Assembly (NCBI GenBank): GCA_031082125.1
Contig: JAVHLM010000020.1
Span: 62,001 to 126,000 of the forward strand
DNA from: Candidatus Eremiobacterota bacterium
GTDB lineage: Bacteria; Vulcanimicrobiota; CADAWZ01; Ess09-12
Direction: 5' to 3'
DNA: 64,000 bases
Shown here: piece after piece, positions 43,178-51,485 of the stretch
Layout: the number at the start of each line of letters is the position of its first letter
How positions within the stretch are numbered: the first letter of the stretch is position 1
Position numbers and translations under genes: made by a program
Notes under the pieces: model-generated
What the model saw: only the letters and a program-made list of their open reading frames with translations
What the model was told of the DNA's origin: nothing
Database searches by the model: none

Positions 43178-45331
43178 ATGCTTATCAGGAACATGCTCGC
43201 ACATATCGGCTATGGCAGGGAGCTGGAGAAGAAAAGCCCGCCTGCGGTGGAAAAGGACGCTGAAAGAGAAAAGAGCCTTAGAGCGGAGCCTCAGGACACA
43301 CTGGAGACGTCAGCGGAGCTTGAACGCGGCCAGGGCGGAGGCGTGCCTTCGGCTGATTCAGTGAAAGCCTATATGACTGCGTTGAAAGCCGCTTACTGCA
43401 TGAAGGAAGCCGCGGCGCAGCGGACGGAAATGGCTGCCCCTCAGGGCAGGCCCCTTTCCAATGAAGAGAAGAAAGTCATAGCGATGACGGAGTCGAAGGA
43501 AAGTGATTCCGAAGAGCTCAAGGCGCTCAAGAGGGACTACAGGGCTGCTTATCTTGATGCAGGCAAAGAGCTCGGCTCCGCACAGGAAGATGCAAAACAG
43601 GGAAACTGCGTGAGGGAAGACGGGTCGCGGCAGGAGGTCACCCGGCTTGAGAACGGCACTACCCAGGTGAAGATTACCGCAAAGGACGGGAGCGAGAAGA
43701 TGGTGCAGTTCAACCCTGAATTTCCCGGGAGCGTGCTCATCACCAGAAAAGAGCCTCCCCATAGTGATGAATCGGGAAACAAGGTGCCTGGAAAGGAATC
43801 CCAGGTCCTGCGGAGGGGATCGATACTCACCACGGGCCCCGGTCAACATGGCTCCGTAACGGGGAAAGGTGACACTGTGGTTTACAGGCCTGATGCCATT
43901 GGGAATCCCGAGAGGATCGAGTACCTCAATAATGAGGGAACCAGAAATCCCTTCGCCATGCGATATTCCCATGTGGAGGGCAGAGACGGCAGGTTTGTGA
44001 AGGAAGAGCTCTGCCAGGAGAAAATGCCTGAAGAGGAGAAGAAAAAGAGCCTGCTGGAGGCAGAGAAGGGCGACGAGATCCCCCATATCCGCAGGAATAT
44101 ACACCAGAACGGCGACTACCGCGACCCGTCGGGAAGAAGGCTCGACGGCACGGGCCAGACTGTCGCAGTGCTTGAGGCAGACTGTGATGATTTCTCAGGG
44201 CGTCTCGGCTCCCATGCGCAGATGGTCATGGACACCATGAACTCGGAAGGGACAGGCGTCGCTCCCGGTGCAAAGGGGGCAGCCTTTGAGCACAGGTCTG
44301 ACGATAATTCGTCACTGCTGCCGGGATTCAGCTCGTCGCGCAGGCCTCCCGAAACCATGGCGATCCCCGACAATAAAGAAGCCTTGACCAAAGAGCTGGA
44401 TAAGGCCATGCGCTTTGATAAACGCATCGTCCCCGACCTGGAGAGAATCCTTGATGCGCAGAAAAAAGGCGCCGGGATAAGTGTCCTTGACATGTCATTT
44501 GGAGAAGGACCCAACAGGTTAATGGACCAGGTGCTGAGCCTTCTCAACGTGAGCGATCCTTCCAATAATGAGCGCTATGCCCGCCCGGAGCTCAGAAAAG
44601 CCATCCTCGGCGAAAGCGCCAATAATCTTCCCACCAGGGAAGCTCTTGAAAAAGACCCCGCAGGCGTCTACCGGAAAGAAAGGCTTGCCGAAGAGATGAC
44701 AAAGGTGGCCGCCTTTGTCAGGGGGCGCATGGAAGGGCCCGGGAGCGGCTTCCAGCAGGCTCTCGGTGAATACCGCAAGGCCGTATCACGACTTGCTGAA
44801 GCCGGTGTCACCATAGTGGCGTCGGCAGGCAATGATCAGCAGAAAGCTCCCAAAGGCTCTTCCTGTATCGAGGAGGGCCTGCCCCCGTGGGATTCAGTAT
44901 GTCCCGGCGCTTCCCTGAGCTATTTCGGCTGGAGCCCCGACGTGATAACCGTTGCCGCCACAGACAGCCGGGCCACGGCGGGCAAATATGGCGATGACAC
45001 GGTTTCGGATTTTTCCTCACATGGTGAGGGCCAGGGCGGCTGGAATCCTACCGTCGCGGCACCGGGAGTAAACGTGAAAACGAATATCAAGGGAGAAACC
45101 ACCGAGGGGACTTCTTTCTCCGCTCCCTATGTGGCGGGTATCGTGGCCCTCATGAAACAGGCCGATCCCGCTCTTTCAAACGCCGAGGTGATAGATATTC
45201 TGAAAAAGACGGCAATAGATATCGCTCCAGGAATATCCGCCGACGGCGCAGGCGAGGTGGATCCTGAAGCGGCGGTAAGAGAAGCCCTCAGAAGAGCGGG
45301 GAGGCTGCCGCAGGCGGCAGGAGGCCGGTAA
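43178..45331 (+). CDS. S8 subtilase with shared N-terminal leader
   Basis: The 717 residues start at ATG 43178, after GGGGG; the upstream in-frame GTG adds 10 residues missing from the M14 relative. Residues 1-53 match the M14 protease (32/53, no gaps). Residues about 130-325 are a spacer with YD-like segments (VVYRPDAIGNPERIEYL). The subtilase domain follows: VAVLEADCDDF (Asp335 or a neighbour), GSHAQMVM (His346), the oxyanion Asn in VASAGNDQQ and GTSFSAPYVAGIVAL (Ser646). The Asp and His motifs depart from DTG and HGTHVAG. No Sec signal is visible. Preceded by CTTGAG repeats. Confidence 0.85.
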   Translation: MLIRNMLAHIGYGRELEKKSPPAVEKDAEREKSLRAEPQDTLETSAELERGQGGGVPSADSVKAYMTALKAAYCMKEAAAQRTEMAAPQGRPLSNEEKKVIAMTESKESDSEELKALKRDYRAAYLDAGKELGSAQEDAKQGNCVREDGSRQEVTRLENGTTQVKITAKDGSEKMVQFNPEFPGSVLITRKEPPHSDESGNKVPGKESQVLRRGSILTTGPGQHGSVTGKGDTVVYRPDAIGNPERIEYLNNEGTRNPFAMRYSHVEGRDGRFVKEELCQEKMPEEEKKKSLLEAEKGDEIPHIRRNIHQNGDYRDPSGRRLDGTGQTVAVLEADCDDFSGRLGSHAQMVMDTMNSEGTGVAPGAKGAAFEHRSDDNSSLLPGFSSSRRPPETMAIPDNKEALTKELDKAMRFDKRIVPDLERILDAQKKGAGISVLDMSFGEGPNRLMDQVLSLLNVSDPSNNERYARPELRKAILGESANNLPTREALEKDPAGVYRKERLAEEMTKVAAFVRGRMEGPGSGFQQALGEYRKAVSRLAEAGVTIVASAGNDQQKAPKGSSCIEEGLPPWDSVCPGASLSYFGWSPDVITVAATDSRATAGKYGDDTVSDFSSHGEGQGGWNPTVAAPGVNVKTNIKGETTEGTSFSAPYVAGIVALMKQADPALSNAEVIDILKKTAIDIAPGISADGAGEVDPEAAVREALRRAGRLPQAAGGR

Positions 45332-45350
45332 AAAACCTGGATGAGAATGC

Positions 45351-46058
45351 TCATTGTCTCATGAATGCCTGGTAATCATCATTGAACCCTTCCTTGTTTG
45401 AATAGGTATATCGGGTTCTGTTTCTCAAGTTGTCGCATGTGAGAGTATAATTTGCCGCGGCGGCATCTCTTTCATAGGCAAGGTCGGGAACGGGGATCTT
45501 CCTGCTCCTGTAAAAAGCCTTGTCATCCCTGGTGAGATGGGGAGCATAGTCGGGCAGCCTGTCCAGATACCCCGGCAGAAGCTCCGTGAGAGCCCCGGGA
45601 TAGCTTCCTTTGTTATCGGCCGCGTATTTTTCCATTGCATCACCGATTTTTTTGAGGTCCGTTTGAAAGGGAGCGCTGCAGAATTGCGCTTGAATGCTGA
45701 ATGGATGGGGGATGGAAGAAGGAAACTGCCAGATTAAGGCAGCAAGAAGAGCTGCAAGGAGCACGAGACCTGTCCCCCTGAGGGCGACTTTTCCCCGGAT
45801 GAGCCCCAGGCCCTCATGACGGTTTAAAACCCTTACGGTCACTATGAAGAGCATGAGCAGAAGCGTCGAAGTGAGCCCGAACCCGCCTTCTCCCACGATG
45901 TATGAATCTTCCGGCATCGGCGCCTGGAAAATACCCAGGAACCCCGCGAGGCCGAGATCGATGGCGAAGAGCATCTTCTGATAGATCAGGAGGTAATCCA
46001 GAGCCATGAGCAGGAGTATCAATCCTGTGAAGACATAGTGCTTGACGGGTAATACCAT
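45351..46058 (-). CDS. Membrane protein with pseudopilin-like C-terminal domain
   Basis: The 235 residues have three membrane helices (YVFTGLILLLMALDYLLIY, STLLLMLFIVTVRVL, GLVLLAALLAALIW) followed by a soluble domain: TDLKKIGDAMEKYAADNKGS and YPGALTELLPGYLDRLP, the layout seen in the globular part of GspG-type pseudopilins. It lacks the FTLxE processing site, so it is not itself a pilin. It is the last gene of a kinase / 24-residue ORF / membrane-protein unit. Function unknown. Confidence 0.65.
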   Translation of the reverse strand: MVLPVKHYVFTGLILLLMALDYLLIYQKMLFAIDLGLAGFLGIFQAPMPEDSYIVGEGGFGLTSTLLLMLFIVTVRVLNRHEGLGLIRGKVALRGTGLVLLAALLAALIWQFPSSIPHPFSIQAQFCSAPFQTDLKKIGDAMEKYAADNKGSYPGALTELLPGYLDRLPDYAPHLTRDDKAFYRSRKIPVPDLAYERDAAAANYTLTCDNLRNRTRYTYSNKEGFNDDYQAFMRQ

Positions 46059-46073
46059 TACCCCGGGAATTCT

Positions 46074-46148
46074 TCAGCCATAGGCAAGCCCATGGAGGGA
46101 GAAGTAGAATGCGCCTATGAAAAGGAAGATCTGCAGCAGCTTTTTCAT
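46074..46148 (-). CDS. 24-residue hydrophobic small protein
   Basis: A 75-nt ORF (MKKLLQIFLFIGAFYFSLHG continuing LAYG) starts at 46148 after a perfect AAGGAGG, 14 nt past the kinase stop. It has one membrane helix or signal-like segment and ends before the next gene. The strong SD and operon position support translation. It could be a small membrane regulator or just a leader peptide. Confidence 0.55.
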   Translation of the reverse strand: MKKLLQIFLFIGAFYFSLHGLAYG

Positions 46149-46161
46149 ATATCCTCCTTGC

Positions 46162-47727
46162 CTATGACCTTGAAAGCTTGACGGGAGAAAGCTTCTGGTG
46201 CAGTGCGGCAAAATAATTCCTTATGAGGTCCCGGATAGATATCTTTATCTGCAGAATCTGCAGGAGAGATCGAGAGAGTGCCGTCACAAGAGCAATTATG
46301 GCAGCCCACTTGAGAAAGAGCACAGGCTCCGTGGGCCCGGTGAAATACGCAGGTGTTGCCAGCTTCAAATATATCGCTGCACCGACAAAGACTGCCTGCC
46401 AGGCGTCAGGGTGCTGCGCCGGTCCCTGGAGAAGCTCTCTGGCCTCCAGAAGCTCCCGCTTTACCTCTTCCGTGGTACGGTACCTGGAGGAGGGATTTTT
46501 CTCAAGGCATTTCATCAGGATACGCTCGAGCTTCCGTGGCACCTGCCTGTTGAGTGTCCGCAGGGGAGGAAATTTGAAATAGAACTGCTGGGGGTCTTCC
46601 AGGGTGAGGAGGTAATAGAGGGTCGCTCCCCAGGCATAAATATCGGAGCGCTCATCGGTCTGCCCTGTGCCGTACTGCTCGGGGGGGGAAAATCCCGGCG
46701 TGCCGTAAATAAAGGTGTCTTTCTCCTTTGAGGGGTCCACGTGGCGGGCGATGCCGAAATCGATGAGCTTCAGTTTTCCTTTTTCGGAGACAAGCACGTT
46801 GTCGGGCTTCAGATCCCTGTAAATGAGGGGCGCCTGTTCCCTGGTATGCAGGTATGAAAGGATCTCCAGAAGTCCTTCCCCCAGATCGATTACCCGGCCC
46901 GCCTCCAGGGGTCTGCCCTCTTCCCGCACGAGGTCGGAAAGCGTCTTCCCTGAAACATATTCCATCACTATATGAGGCCGCCCTCCCTCGGTGAAAAAGT
47001 CAACAGCCTTGGGGATGGAGGGATGATTCAGTGCCAGGAGAAAAGACTTTTCACGCTCGAAGAGTGCCTCTGATTCATGCTTTTCCGCAAGGCCAAATCC
47101 TGCGAGGTCAATTTCCTTGACCACCCAGTGCACTGTCTCGCGGGGAAAGCTCATATCCCTCACCCGGAACGCGGTGCCGGCGGCTCCCTGTCCCACCACT
47201 GCCTCTATCATATAGCGGTTGTTGAGGATCTCTCCCGCCCTGGCGGTGGCGGGATCTTTATGAGCCGCCTTTTCGACAGTGCCTGCACAGGCACCCTGCA
47301 GGAAGCACTTCCGATCCAGGTAGAGAAGGATGCACAGGATACTGTGTGCCAGCAGTAAAAGGGGATTGAAGGAGCTTCGTGAAAAACCGTTAATCAGCAC
47401 TCCCAGAATGAAAAGCACTATCAAAGAAACGAACGCGAATTGAACAATGCTGCGGTCTTCTTTCCTTGCCTTCATGGCGGTGTCAAATGAAAAGTACGCG
47501 ATCAGTGAGAAAACCGGGATGATGAATAAAAAAATCCCGAGCCCGGCGATTCCGGCAGAATAGGGGCCAGGTGAGAACCATGTCTGGACAATGAAAATCA
47601 CGGCGTACAGCATATACAGAGAAATGGTGATTCCATAAGTGAAGAACATCATGAAAGCAAAGAGGTAGAGAGGACTGATTTTAGGCAGCACTTTTGGTCT
47701 TGCCGGCGGGTTGAATCTTCTTTCCAT
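46162..47727 (-). CDS. Multipass membrane Ser/Thr kinase
   Basis: The 521 residues have four membrane helices (about 20-150), a Hanks kinase domain (about 168-430: VVGQGAAGTAFRV, HWVVKEID, LIYRDLKPDNVLV, LIDFGIARHV, GTPGFSPPEQYG) and two further hydrophobic segments (about 440-495). The HRD histidine is replaced by Tyr (YRDLKPDN). There is no extracytoplasmic sensor domain, so signals may be sensed in the membrane. GAGGAG lies upstream of the ATG. It heads a three-gene unit with the 24-residue ORF and the membrane protein at 45351. Confidence 0.85.
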   Translation of the reverse strand: MERRFNPPARPKVLPKISPLYLFAFMMFFTYGITISLYMLYAVIFIVQTWFSPGPYSAGIAGLGIFLFIIPVFSLIAYFSFDTAMKARKEDRSIVQFAFVSLIVLFILGVLINGFSRSSFNPLLLLAHSILCILLYLDRKCFLQGACAGTVEKAAHKDPATARAGEILNNRYMIEAVVGQGAAGTAFRVRDMSFPRETVHWVVKEIDLAGFGLAEKHESEALFEREKSFLLALNHPSIPKAVDFFTEGGRPHIVMEYVSGKTLSDLVREEGRPLEAGRVIDLGEGLLEILSYLHTREQAPLIYRDLKPDNVLVSEKGKLKLIDFGIARHVDPSKEKDTFIYGTPGFSPPEQYGTGQTDERSDIYAWGATLYYLLTLEDPQQFYFKFPPLRTLNRQVPRKLERILMKCLEKNPSSRYRTTEEVKRELLEARELLQGPAQHPDAWQAVFVGAAIYLKLATPAYFTGPTEPVLFLKWAAIIALVTALSRSLLQILQIKISIRDLIRNYFAALHQKLSPVKLSRS

Positions 47728-48041
47728 GGCTTTCTCCTCTGTAAAAGTGTTTCTGTACCCTACTATGCCCAGAAATATTTTTTTCAGACACTTTTATGCT
47801 TTTTCACCAGGGAATGCTCATGGCTTCCGCCCATCAGGAGGTTGACCGAAAAGGCATCTGATGGTATGATCTGCCTGGATAAAGGCCAGGATTCCAATCC
47901 ATTGCCAGTGCATCAAAGAGGAAATAGTCTGTCCCCATTGTATGATTGGGGTCCGGGGGGTCCCGGTGATTGACGAGTCCGGGCCGCCGGAGCGGGAGAA
48001 CTGACAAGTGCCCCCTTCAGAAGAGAGCGCAGCCATAAATC
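47728..48041. other. Intergenic region upstream of the membrane kinase
   Basis: AAAAGTGT (47743-47750) and ACACTTTT (47788-47795) form an inverted repeat just upstream of the kinase start, a possible operator or hairpin. The 12-mer AGTCTGTCCCCA (47926-47937) also occurs at 29942. I see no gene here. Confidence 0.45.
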
Positions 48042-48890
48042 CTAGAAATCAATCGTAAAGTCTTCCAGGACAGGGGTGACTCGGGGAGCAGCCTTGGCTC
48101 CGGGAGCAGTTTTGACCTGGAGGAACCGGTTCATGAACTCTAAAAGACGAAGCCTGTTCTGCTCGGAAAGCTCCGTGAATCCGAACCATCCCTTGTCGCG
48201 GCCCGTGGGAAGATCCCCCCGGAACTCATAGGTCACCTTTTCTTCCAGAGGGGGCCTGCCGGCCTCAAGGTCACACCGCAGGATCAATGCCTCGCCGGAG
48301 GGAAGAAGGTAATCCGTGGTAATCTCCATCCCCTCAAGACTTATTGTCAGCAGGAAGGCATAAAAGCTCTCCCATCTGCCATCTTTCTTGCACTGGAAAC
48401 TGAGCTGCCTGTTCGGGTGGATTATCTTCTGAGAGGTGTCTATGGAGTATTTCGTCATGAACTGCTCAATATTCTCCCGGGTCAGCTTCTCCTGCACAAT
48501 GACCCGCAGTCCCACCGCGTTCATATAACCGAGGACCTTCTTCTGCCATATCACTTCGGAGGTGAGCTCAACAGGCTCAGGAATGAAAAGCTTCATCAAA
48601 AAGGGCCTGTCATCAGGCAAATCAATGTCAGTGATGACTTTCAGCCCCTGATTGCTTATATCTATCACATAAATATAGCCTTTTATCACCCTGTCCGCGT
48701 GGATCTCCGCTAAAAAGGTCTTATTGAGAATAATCTTTTTCCTGTCTTCTTTTCTCCGCTCCGTGTAGTCCCAGTCTTCCTTCTCCGTCAGCTCATCCAG
48801 GCTTTTCTCAACTTCCCTGATGCTCCTGGAGAATTCTTCCGCCTGCATGCCGGCAGCATCCTGACCATCTTCGAAATTCATTGTACTCAT
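48042..48890 (-). CDS. PilZ-domain protein, likely c-di-GMP receptor
   Basis: The 282 residues contain a PilZ signature: RRKEDRKKIILN (RxxxR) and YVIDISNQGLKV (DxSxxG) in the first half. A second, diverged copy (LLTISLEGMEITTDYLLPSG) follows in the second half. No membrane segment. The ATG at 48890 is chosen (GGAG 10 nt upstream); an in-frame ATG at 48926 adds 12 residues. It would respond to c-di-GMP levels set by enzymes such as the HD-GYP protein at 40488 and could act on the adjacent pilus genes; both links are inference. Confidence 0.8.
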   Translation of the reverse strand: MSTMNFEDGQDAAGMQAEEFSRSIREVEKSLDELTEKEDWDYTERRKEDRKKIILNKTFLAEIHADRVIKGYIYVIDISNQGLKVITDIDLPDDRPFLMKLFIPEPVELTSEVIWQKKVLGYMNAVGLRVIVQEKLTRENIEQFMTKYSIDTSQKIIHPNRQLSFQCKKDGRWESFYAFLLTISLEGMEITTDYLLPSGEALILRCDLEAGRPPLEEKVTYEFRGDLPTGRDKGWFGFTELSEQNRLRLLEFMNRFLQVKTAPGAKAAPRVTPVLEDFTIDF

Positions 48891-49311
48891 GGCTGCATCT
48901 CTCCCACTGGTTATACTCCAGAGCATATCTGACTGGAATTGAATTCTCTCTCATCTATTCACTATTCCTCCATAGCGTTTTTTTTGCGCATGATGTGCCG
49001 ATGATGCACTGATTTCTGCCGGTCAGCTCGTCTGCGAGCTTTCCCGCTCTGCCTGCCGGGCTTGCGATCACCGGGGGAATTGCCGCCCGAACAAGGAAAA
49101 GCTTTTCATGCCATGAAGCATGAGCTCCATGGGCTCTCATGGATATTCAAGGGGAGAAAGCCTGGTCCCTCTCTGCGGCCGGTTCTGGCGCCTGGTTTGC
49201 CTGCCTTGCTCAATGCTCACAGATTGTTGTATAATTATATCTGACCCATCATTGCACAGGTCTGTGCCCGGAAGCCTCAAAAAGACAGATTATCAACGAG
49301 AGGAGCGGACC
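48891..49311. other. Divergent region between PilZ and pilus genes
   Basis: The pilus promoter is at 49206-49235. On the minus strand a TATAAC lies shortly upstream of the PilZ start but without a clear -35. No further gene is supported. Confidence 0.45.
49206..49235 (+). promoter_or_regulatory. Promoter of the pilus gene pair
   Basis: TTGCTC (49206-49211), an 18-nt spacer and TATAAT (49230-49235). The -35 resembles that of the HNH genes (TTGCTT). The predicted leader is about 70 nt. Confidence 0.6.
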
Positions 49312-50994
49312 ATGAGACACCGGCAGAATGGCTCAGGCATTGCACTCCCCATGGCACTCTTCATCGTGATGGTGCTTTTTGCCCTCATTACCATGACGGT
49401 GGTGCTGGTCAATCAGAACATTCAGTTCACGCGGTATTCTCACCTGAAGACGAGAGCGCAGTATATTGCACAGGCAGCAGTCAACCAGGCCCTCAAGGCA
49501 ATGTCCGACAACTCCTCATGGGAGCCGTCGCATACCGGCGAGGCCAGTGCCTACAGCGAAGACACCGCTTCCGACGAGCGCCTGAAAGCCTGGATCATTC
49601 CTCACCCGACAAAACCCGATCTCCTCTATGTGCATGGCCAGGGAATCATAAACCCCGGAAGCTCCCATGCAGTCATTCAGAACTATGAGACAGTGGTCAG
49701 AAAGGCTGCAAGCAACAGCGGCATCGTATATGCCTGCAGCAATCTTAACGGCGCCGACATGATCTATTACAGGCAGCAGGGAGGGGACTGGAAGACGCTC
49801 CCGCCTGCACCAAAGATGTACTATAACGAGAACTTCACCCTGCAGCAGACCACCCCTTCAGGCCTGGGAGATTTTGCCGACAATATGAAATGTCTCTGCG
49901 GGGACAGCCAGGGCAACCTCTATGCCCTCTCCGACCGGTCCGGAGGTACCGCAATCTATAAATACAGCCTGAGCAGCAATAAATGGACTGCCGTCAAACC
50001 ACCCAGCCAATACCAATACAACCTCTTCGGCATTGTGACGCAGTCCAGCGCCCCTGTCAAATCACTCTCCGATCTTGCCACCGATGGAAAAGACACCCTC
50101 TATGCCGTTCATCACAGCCTGCTGGGAACAGATACCCTGTATCGCTGCGACCTGACGACAGGCAAATGGGAAGTGCTCCCTCCGACAAGGAAGGCCTATT
50201 ACCAGAATGACGGCCAGCTCACTATTGAAGATATCATCGGGGGAGACCTGAAGGATATCACGGCCGATAAATCGGGCAATCTCTATGGCCGGTATTCGGC
50301 ACTTACCCTTGAGGCAGGCTTTGAAGTCGGTGTCTCCAACACCGTATATAAATACAGTGCACAGGACAGGAAGTGGCATGTCCTCCCGTCGGTTCCCGTA
50401 AGCTATTACACCATCGCAAACGGCGCAGTCTCTCTCTTTACCGACCCTTCGCAGAAAACGGGCAGGATAAAAAGCCTGGCAGTGAGCAGGGACGGCACTC
50501 TCTATGGAAGATATGCGCGGGAAGGCGTGGACACGCTCTACCGCTTCACCTCATCGGGCGATACCGAACAGGGCGGCGTGCTGAATGGCCTGTGGAGCAC
50601 CTTGCCCCCGCCCTCCAAGGTGCTCTATGATTTTCTGAACACACCGCCGACCTATTACTCCGATGGAACTGAAGAGGAGCCCCCGAATCCCGATTTCGAT
50701 AAAACAGCCATCGATGTGAACGGCACACTTTACATGCGGTATCATAAGAAAGGAGAGACCGATACGATATACTCATACCAGGAAGGCAAGGAATCGGCGT
50801 TCGAAGAGCTTCCTGCCATCCCGGTGAGCCGGTACGAGTGGGACAGCACCTCGGATCCCCCTCAGTGTAAAGCCGTCTCTAAAAATGACAGCGCGGGGAA
50901 TCCCTGCACCGAGAACAATATCGACGATCTTGCCGCCGGGGGAAGCACCGCTGAGGGAGGAGGCTACACCTATGTGGTCGTCTCTCATTACTAG
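49312..50994 (+). CDS. PilX-like pilus protein with six-bladed propeller domain
   Basis: The 560 residues start at ATG 49312 (GAGGAG 6 nt upstream). The N-terminus SGIALPMALFIVMVLFALI with a following polar helix is like PilX/minor pilins. From about residue 135 come six repeats of a Kelch-like unit, (G)xLYxxxx...TLYRYxxxxxKWxxLPP, e.g. GNLYALSDRSGG...IYKYSLSSNKW, DTLYAVHH...LYRCDLTTGKW and GTLYMRYHKKGETDTIYSYQ; this predicts a six-bladed beta-propeller. A propeller on a pilin stem fits a pilus-tip adhesin such as PilY1 (inferred). It overlaps the next gene by 23 nt. Confidence 0.75.
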   Translation: MRHRQNGSGIALPMALFIVMVLFALITMTVVLVNQNIQFTRYSHLKTRAQYIAQAAVNQALKAMSDNSSWEPSHTGEASAYSEDTASDERLKAWIIPHPTKPDLLYVHGQGIINPGSSHAVIQNYETVVRKAASNSGIVYACSNLNGADMIYYRQQGGDWKTLPPAPKMYYNENFTLQQTTPSGLGDFADNMKCLCGDSQGNLYALSDRSGGTAIYKYSLSSNKWTAVKPPSQYQYNLFGIVTQSSAPVKSLSDLATDGKDTLYAVHHSLLGTDTLYRCDLTTGKWEVLPPTRKAYYQNDGQLTIEDIIGGDLKDITADKSGNLYGRYSALTLEAGFEVGVSNTVYKYSAQDRKWHVLPSVPVSYYTIANGAVSLFTDPSQKTGRIKSLAVSRDGTLYGRYAREGVDTLYRFTSSGDTEQGGVLNGLWSTLPPPSKVLYDFLNTPPTYYSDGTEEEPPNPDFDKTAIDVNGTLYMRYHKKGETDTIYSYQEGKESAFEELPAIPVSRYEWDSTSDPPQCKAVSKNDSAGNPCTENNIDDLAAGGSTAEGGGYTYVVVSHY

Positions 50995-51376
50995 GAGAAG
51001 ACAAAGGGCATTCACGCTTGCAGAGATTATGGTGTCCCTTCTCTTTCTCTCCATTGCGCTCCTCGGCCTGGTGAGCTCGCAGATCTATTCCCTCAGGGCA
51101 TCAGGCGGAAACAGGGGGCGCCACTACGCGAGCCTTCTGGCCGGGCGCATCATGAACGAGAAGAAAGAGGTCGCGAAGACGGACTTTTCAAAAGCGCTGC
51201 AGCAGGATACAACGCCCGTCGCAGGCGAGGAAGGCTATTCGTACAGGGTGATCGAAGAATTGAAATCATCGGATTTCAAGAAGATCACCGTCACTGTTTA
51301 CTGGCGGGAAGACAGCCTGGTCTGCGAGTACTCGCTCTGGACCTATTTCTATAAAGGCACCGATATCTCATCGTAA
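50972..51376 (+). CDS. Type IV pilin-like minor pseudopilin
   Basis: The 134 residues have a prepilin signal: basic RRRQR then A-FTLAEIMVSLLFLSIALLG, with the cleavage site before Phe and Glu at +5. A short globular domain follows with no Cys pair. GGAGGAG lies 9 nt before ATG 50972; the longer start is rejected because it puts 29 extra residues before the signal. It overlaps the propeller gene, so the two are coupled. Function in pilus or type II secretion assembly. Confidence 0.8.
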   Translation: MWSSLITRRRQRAFTLAEIMVSLLFLSIALLGLVSSQIYSLRASGGNRGRHYASLLAGRIMNEKKEVAKTDFSKALQQDTTPVAGEEGYSYRVIEELKSSDFKKITVTVYWREDSLVCEYSLWTYFYKGTDISS

Positions 51377-51485
51377 GGGCGCTCATATCCAAAGCATCAC
51401 ACAAGCCCTCAACACAGGTGCCTCTCTCTTTCCCCGCCCTGAAGTGACGGTCTTGCTGAGGGATTTTCAAGGCACGACAATGAGC

